Shown piece after piece: positions 58,250-64,000 of a stretch of 64,000 bases of DNA (position 1 is its first letter; each line of letters opens with the position of its first letter). The DNA lies in NCBI RefSeq assembly GCF_964204645.1, contig NC_134035.1, positions 310,001-374,000 on the forward strand, given 5' to 3'. The notes beneath the pieces were generated by a model that ran no database searches, was not told the origin of the DNA, and was given only the letters and a program-made list of their open reading frames with translations. Both the position numbers and the translations under genes were made by a program. Source of the DNA: Tubulanus polymorphus (taxonomy: Eukaryota > Nemertea > Palaeonemertea > Tubulaniformes > Tubulanidae).

Positions 58250-58400
58250 TTGAGTTGACAGTACTGAGTTGATCGCAGGGTTAGATGACCACCGCACGTT
58301 GACGGTAAATGATAGCAGTGCCAGTCGATCACGTGGTGAGTTGACAGTAGATTCAGTTGACCACTGCGCGTTGACGGTAAATGATAGCAGAGCGAATCAA
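58250..58400 (-). repeat. 72-bp repeat block 1 (about two units)
   Basis: cgcgttgacggtaaatgata and gtgagttgacagtagattca mark the unit; the shortest of three such blocks. Confidence 0.85.
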
Positions 58401-58767
58401 TCGATAGCACGGAGTTGATCACTGACATTAGATCTTACCGGTTTTGAGTAAGTTGACCACTGAACGTGTGGTCATAGAGTGGATGTTGTATCAGGAGTTA
58501 ACGGAGCCAATTAGTTGTTACTATGGTTACTATTGTTGTCCATCGTTGCCATTCCCGTTGTTGTCGTTATCGTCGTTGATTTACAATATATATTTTTTTC
58601 TTACAATATTTTTTTTTTCTTACATAATTTTTTTTCTTTCATTACACAAACGTTTTTTTCCCTTGTTCGAACCTGAGTCGACTGAAATGTCGAACAATGA
58701 ATAATCGTATCACATCGAGATTTTTCATAATTGATTTTGATGAAGTCACATGAGACTTGAAATAATG

Positions 58768-59460
58768 TTTACAGGTTCGGTCCCTGAAGATACACATTAT
58801 TTCTACTAAACTGAAAAGTGTTAAAGACTTTATCATTTCTAAACACTTCGGGTTCTTTTGAACCGAGCATCAAATGCAAAACATGGAAACTAAAACATAC
58901 ATGATTCCATGAATAAGAAACTCCTTTTAGGATTTTACTTTGATGACAATAAATTTCACAAAAACTTCCCAACAAATTTTCCAAAGTTGAGAAGTTCGAT
59001 ATCAGGTTCAGTTTATGAAGTTATGAATAAGACATAACTTCATAACTGTTGTAGTTTTTGCTGAAAATGAAAGTATTTGATACCAAAAATAGCAGATTTT
59101 GATATCACACAAAACTTGGTAATTTTATAGTGACAGGTTCGGTCCCTGTAAGCCGAGAAATGTTAGAGATTTCTCCTTAGAAATTTTGTACTTGTTCAAA
59201 ACCAGCATCGAATACAAAACATGGAAACTAAAAAGAAATTCCAACAGGAAAATCCTTTCAGTTTCAATAATTTGATGACGATATCTGTAAGAAAAACGAA
59301 TGCCAAATTTCAGAAGTTCAATATCAGGACCAGATCATGAAAATCTATGAATAAGACTTAACTGATACTGTAGTCGTTTTTTGGCTAAAAATGAAAGTAA
59401 TTTGACGTCAAAAAATGGCAATTTAATCAAAAATGATGACGAAATTATCCAGATTTAGAG
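58768..59460 (+). repeat. Diverged ~362-bp tandem duplication with tRNA-like B boxes
   Basis: acaggttcggtccctg occurs at 58771 and 59133; downstream words (acaaaacatggaaactaaa, aagttc.atatcagg) recur at the same spacing. Confidence 0.75.
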
Positions 59461-59496
59461 AGCATTTTGACTGTTGCTCAACGTTGTTTAAAGTTC

Positions 59497-59568
59497 ACCA
59501 TCTGGCTCATTGGTAAGAGTAAACCAGATATAATAATCTGTGCAGTTTCAGGTTCGATTCCTGATGAC
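59497..59568 (+). mobile_element. tRNA-like sequence (SINE head or tRNA pseudogene)
   Basis: A-box tggctcattggtaagagt and B-box ggttcgattcctg at tRNA spacing. The acceptor arms do not pair well. Confidence 0.5.
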
Positions 59569-59890
59569 AATTTCTGAAATTGGAAAAATTTCACAAAGTG
59601 TTTCCAACGTAGACACGAGATTTTATTCACGTGTTTCACTTGAGCTTTTCATTTCAATAAAAATAGGATTCTATTCAGGTAAAATTCCCGAATAATGAAT
59701 GCCTCAAAATAATTTGGTCGTTTTTCAAAAGGCAATTCATTGGAAATCATAGAAGTTTCCTTTGTTAAGTTCAGCTTCGTGAGTTCGAAGACTCAAATCA
59801 TCAAATCTTTCAACTAGAATTAGTAATTAGTACATTGCTTACGCATGATTTAACTTTTTGTGTTAAATCTGAACTCAGAACCCTATAGAA

Positions 59891-59966
59891 CTGCGTCCTG
59901 CCGTTTAGTAATACATCATTATCATCCAGAATGATTTATCCATTTACAGGTTCAAATCCTGTTGGC
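59891..59966 (+). mobile_element. Second degraded tRNA-like sequence
   Basis: B-box-like caggttcaaatcctg at 59947-59961, preceded by a poor A-box (cctgccgtttagtaat). Confidence 0.35.
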
Positions 59967-60399
59967 AAGAAAATTGAATTAGGCAAATAACTGAGATTCC
60001 ATATTTAAATTCTGAAGGAAATGATAGTTTCACGGATCATGGATCAATTTGGTCTCGATTTCAAAGATTTGATAGACAATTTTGATATTTCAATATGGAA
60101 CATTTGATCTCAATTTCATAGGATTGAGACGCACATTTGATCATTTTGGTCTCAATTTCACAGATTTGATATCCAAAATTCTTTGAATATCAATTTCTCT
60201 TGAGTATCGACTTTGCGCTTCGACCGTCCCATATCATAACAGCAGCAAATTGTAGAAACTGAAAAACAACAAAACAATCAAAACATAAATATAGATTTCA
60301 ATCCAATCAAAATGTTACAAATCTATAAAGTAATTCGAATACAAGGAATTATGACAAAGAAATATTTACCTGATTTGCTTGAGTTGTTTGTCCAGTTGG

Positions 60400-60620
60400 T
60401 GGAACTGATTGCGATACCGTCCACGAGACGCAACTGATAGCGATACTGTCCACGAGATGCAACTGATAGCGATACCGTCCACGAGATGCAACTGATAGCG
60501 ATACCGTCCACGAGATGCAACTGATAGCGATACCGTCCACGAGACGCAACTGATAGCGATACTGTCCACGAGATGGAACTGATAGTGATACCATCCATGA
60601 GATGCAACTGATAGCAATAT
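60400..60620 (-). repeat. 29-bp repeat block 2
   Basis: About seven units of the gatagcgataccgtccacga type. Confidence 0.96.
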
Positions 60621-60974
60621 ACTGGATTTTGATTGATCAGATTTGTTCACACTGTACGACGTTGTTTTTGCGAAGCAGTGTTTTCCGGTTCATAGTAACA
60701 ACAGCACAAATTGGAGAAACTGAAATGATAAAACAAAATATAAATACAGATTTCAAACACATCAAAATATTACACAAAACTACAAATTTTAAAGTGAGAA
60801 GTGATGAGAAAGATAATTACCGGATTTGCTTGAGTTGTTTGCCCAGTTGACCGTTGAATGTTGGTGGAGTAATAAGACTGAATGACTCCAAGATAGAGTT
60901 GACATTAGATCTGACCATTGAGTCGACATTTAGCTGAGAGTAGCGTTGACCGCAGTTTGAGTTGACAGTACTGA

Positions 60975-61349
60975 GTTGATCGCAGGGTTAGATGACCACT
61001 GCGCGTTGACGGTAAATGATAGAGGAGCGAGTCGATCGCGTGGTGAGTTGACATTAGATTCAGTTGACCACTGCGCGTTGACGGTAAATGATAGCAGAGC
61101 CAGTTTATTACGCGGTGAGTTGACATTAGGTTCAGTTGACCACCGCGCGTTGACGGTAAATGATAGCAGTGCCAGTTTATCACGCGGTGAGTTGACATTA
61201 GGTTCAGTTGACCACTGCGCGTTGACGGTAAATGATAGCAGTGCCAGTTTATCACGCGGTGAGTTGACATTAGGTTCAGTTGACCACTGCGCGTTGACGG
61301 TAAATGATAGCAGTGCCAGTTTATCACGCGGTGAGTTGACATTAGGTTC
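60975..61349 (-). repeat. 72-bp repeat block 2 (about five units)
   Basis: ggtaaatgatag words at 61083 and 61155 give the 72-bp period. Because 72 is a multiple of 3, frames stay open on both strands. Confidence 0.97.
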
Positions 61350-61590
61350 AGTTGTCCACGAGACGCAACTGATAGCGATACCGTCCACGAGACGCAACTG
61401 ATAGCGATACCGTCCACGAGACGCAACTGATAGCGATACCGTCCACGAGACGCAACTGATAGCGATACCGTCCACGAGATGGAACTGATAGCGATACCGT
61501 CCACGAGATGGAACTGATAGCGATACCGTCCACGAGACGCAACTGATAGCGATACCGTCCACGAGACGCAACTGATAGCAATATAGTGGA
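61350..61590 (-). repeat. 29-bp repeat block 3, fused to 72-bp block 2
   Basis: About eight units. Here the 72-bp block joins the 29-bp block directly (ttcagttg|tccacgagacg), without the 101-bp spacer seen elsewhere. Confidence 0.95.
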
Positions 61591-61949
61591 TTTTGATTGA
61601 TCAGATTTGTTCACACTGTACGACGTTGTTTTTGCGAAGCAGTGTTTTCCGGTTCATAGTAACAACAGCAAATTGGAGAAACTGAAATGATAAAACAAAA
61701 TATAAATACAGATTTCAAACACATCAAAATATTACACAAAACTACACATTTTAAAGTGAGAAGTGATGAGAAAGATAATTACCTGATTTGCTTGAGTTGT
61801 TTGCCCAGTTGACCGTTGAATGTTGGTGGAGTAATAAGACTGAATGACTCCAAGATAGAGTTGACATTAGATCTGACCATTGAGTCGACATTTAGCTGAG
61901 AGTAGCGTTGACCGCAGTTTGAGTTGACAGTACTGAGTTGATTGCAGGG

Positions 61950-62290
61950 TTAGATGACCACCGCGCGTTGACGGTAAATTATAGCAGTGCCAGTCGATCG
62001 CGTGGTGAGTTGACAGTAGATTCAGTTGACCACCGCGCGTTGACGGTAAATGATAGCAGAGCCAGTTTATCACGCGGTGAGTTGACATTAGGTTCAGTTG
62101 ACCACCGCGCGGTGACGGTAAATGATAGCAGAGCCAGTTTATCACGCGGTGAGTTGACATTAGGTTCAGTTGACCACCGCACGTTGACGGTAAATGATAG
62201 CAGAGCCAGTTTATCAGGCGGTGAGTTGACATTAGGTTCAGTTGACCACCGCGCGTTGACGGTAAATGATAGCAGTGCCAGTCGATCGCT
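61950..62290 (-). repeat. 72-bp repeat block 3 (about five units)
   Basis: Same unit as 60975; ends at the unique segment containing the ATG whose first base is 62322 on -. Confidence 0.96.
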
Positions 62291-62324
62291 ACTTCAATCA
62301 AAACGTAAACGTAGACGATCATAA

Positions 62325-62700
62325 GCGGAATATCGCGATGGTAGCGGATCCGGGTTCGACGACGACGACGAATCGAGACAAGTAAAAGGATGGTCCGGGT
62401 AAAGCCTTTTTACGAAATACAATCGAACAAAAACCATTTATGATTACAATTAAGCTCCACTGCGGCATAAAAATCCCTCAACTAACCCGTGGTATATCCC
62501 TGAACCAAATAAACAAGAATCCTATATTGGGCGGGTAAAATGTGATAATATGAGAGGAACAAGTTTATCGCGATATCAATATTAAAAAGTTAACAGGGTA
62601 AAACATTTCTTCACAGGAATGTTTTCATGTACAGTAAAAATACCAAGGTTACGCCCTCAGTTACAACTGATCTAAACATTAAGTCAGTTTGTATTATTGA
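62325..62700. other. Unique segment beside the cassette cluster
   Basis: Includes gacgacgacgacg and a G+C-richer stretch (62300-62400) that could be the promoter/5' end of the - strand transcript proposed above. Otherwise nothing recognised. Confidence 0.25.
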
Positions 62701-62704
62701 ATCT

Positions 62705-63190
62705 ATTTACATAAGATGGCAGTTAAACTGCGTAATGAAATATGGTTTCAGTAAAAAACGGCGAAGGTATCTTCAGATAGATCGAAGGGAAAAAAATCTC
62801 AATGAAATCTGGTTTCAGTAAAAATTGTAAACCTTCAGCAATCTATTTCATCGCAAAATATCAGAGTACAGCAAAACTCTGCATTCAACATTAGATCAGA
62901 TTTTAAAACTTATTACATAAGATGGCAGTTAAACTGTGCAATGAAATATGGTTTCAGTAAAAAACGGCGAAGGTATCTTCAGAAGGGAAAAAAATCTCAA
63001 TGAAATCTGGTTTCAGTAAAAACTGTAAACCTTCAGCAATCTATTTCATTGCAAAATATCAGAGTACAGCAAAACTCTGCATTCAACATTAGATCAGATT
63101 TTAAAACTTTTTACATAAGATGGCAGTTAAACTGCGTAATGAAATATGGTTTCAGGAAAACCGTAAACCTTTAGCAATCTATTTCATTGT
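62705..63190 (+). repeat. ~200-bp tandem repeat, three units
   Basis: acataagatggcagttaaac starts at about 62711, 62919 and 63112; the third unit has an internal deletion. The word cgaaggtatcttcagatag recurs at 63645. Confidence 0.9.
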
Positions 63191-63714
63191 GAAATAGATG
63201 AAAATATATATAGTTGACCTCATCATCACATTGTTATAACGGGTGGGTGGGGCCCCCCAAAACATATTGAAGTCCAAGGGCCCCCAACTAGATCTAATTG
63301 CCAAGCCACATAAAGATCAGTAATAATATATATACAAAGACCATCAACGGTCCACAGTTAAAGTGTCACAACACTGCAACACATATTCGGATGATAATAA
63401 TTATCATCGTTATCCCGAGGCTCACGCCAATTTATCGAGTTCAAAAAAGTGACTTGGCAATGTTCCGCAGCGGAGAAAAAAACCAATAAAAAACATCCCG
63501 GGACCCACCAAAAAAATAAAAGGGTACTTACTGGCAAAAGCAAACGCATACAGTCGACAGAGGCTCAGATCACAGCGCCGCAGCATAAACCGTGGAACAG
63601 CGCAGAAGCAGTGAAGCACGGACAGAGGAGAGCATGGAAGAGGCGAAGGTATCTTCAGATAGATCGAAGGCAAAAAAAGGGTAACCAGCAGCAAAACACA
63701 CGTAGTCAACTAAT
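63191..63714. other. Gene-free stretch
   Basis: No gene recognised; overlapping short frames on both strands have no similarity I know. Confidence 0.35.
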
Positions 63715-64000
63715 TTGACCTACGAAATAACGAATGAGTAGTCATATACTTGAACTAACGAATGAGTAGTCGTATACTTGAACTAACGAATGAGTAGTCG
63801 TATACTTGAACTAACGAATGAGTAGTCATATACTTGAACTAACGAATGAGTAGTCATATACTTGAACTAACGAATGAGTAGTCGTATACTAGAACTAACG
63901 AATGAGTAGTCATATACTAGAACTAACGAATGAGTAGTCGTATACTTGAACTAACGAATGAGTAGTCGTATACTAGAACTAACGAAAGAGTAGTCGTATA
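63715..64000 (+). repeat. 28-bp minisatellite running off the window end
   Basis: About ten units of aactaacgaatgagtagtcg plus tatacttg, with cg/ca and ttg/tag variants. Confidence 0.97.

Larger units (their letters stand above)
57476..62324 (-). other. Duplicated cassette cluster with exon/intron-like structure; possible degenerate or fast-evolving gene
   Basis: On -, blocks of 72-bp or 29-bp repeats end in ..caactcaagcaaatc(a/c)g|gta, followed by a spacer of 111 bp (57613-57723, 60259-60369) or 101 bp (58014-58114, 60720-60820, 61682-61782), followed by tttcag|tttct. After each spacer comes a block starting S(T/P)ICC(F/C)Y in the same phase. The upstream end at 62324 has an ATG (MIVYVYVLIEVA) beside a non-repetitive, G+C-richer segment that could be a first exon. 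Indels between copies break single long frames. It may be a real gene with repetitive protein, a non-coding RNA, or only duplicated debris; I do not assign a function. Confidence 0.4.

Overview
This is an animal nuclear genome window. It is AT-rich, its genes are broken by spliceosomal introns with GT..AG borders, and it carries many small palindromic transposons, SINE-like tRNA relics and minisatellites. The protein families (vinculin, Ric-8, a KIM-type receptor tyrosine phosphatase) and the repeat style suggest a marine invertebrate, perhaps a lophotrochozoan such as a mollusc or brachiopod. That placement is an inference.

Gene-bearing left part (1-26.4 kb). The 3' half of vinculin lies on + from 121 to 10224; its 5' part is outside the window. 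I could rebuild 13 constitutive exons with matching phases, the terminal exon, and a pair of 39-nt exons that look like a tandem exon duplication. Next comes a complete Ric-8 gene on + (13500-18545, 13 coding exons, 556 codons plus stop). Convergent to it on - is a receptor-type tyrosine phosphatase of the PTPRR/PTPN5/PTPN7 group (26427 down to 22381). It has a membrane segment, a kinase-interaction motif and an intact catalytic signature. Its 5' end and one very short exon are not certain. The three genes are separate transcription units: cell-adhesion linker, G-alpha chaperone/exchange factor, and MAP-kinase phosphatase.

Repeat-dominated right part (27-64 kb). I see no convincing complete gene here. 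In order it holds: a 59-bp minisatellite (27.2-27.8 kb); a 1559-bp tandem array of nearly four units, each with diverged ~120-150 bp sub-repeats (29.07-35.09 kb); a decayed non-LTR reverse-transcriptase tail (36.9-37.2 kb); a foldback element with ~500-bp arms (37.33-39.09 kb); a broken retroelement end with a GIY-YIG nuclease domain (40.2-41.0 kb, -); a tetranucleotide array; a tRNA-derived SINE; a 44-bp minisatellite; purine-rich minisatellites; a 3.2-3.6 kb tandem segmental duplication (46.9-53.9 kb); an AT-rich stretch; and a cluster of duplicated cassettes on - (57.5-62.3 kb). In that cluster 29-bp and 72-bp repeats are separated by conserved intron-like spacers, and the cluster ends in a small cysteine-rich reading frame. 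The window closes inside a 28-bp minisatellite.

Palindromic MITE-like elements are scattered through the introns and gaps of all three genes. Most long open frames in the right part are by-products of stop-free tandem repeats and are not annotated as genes.
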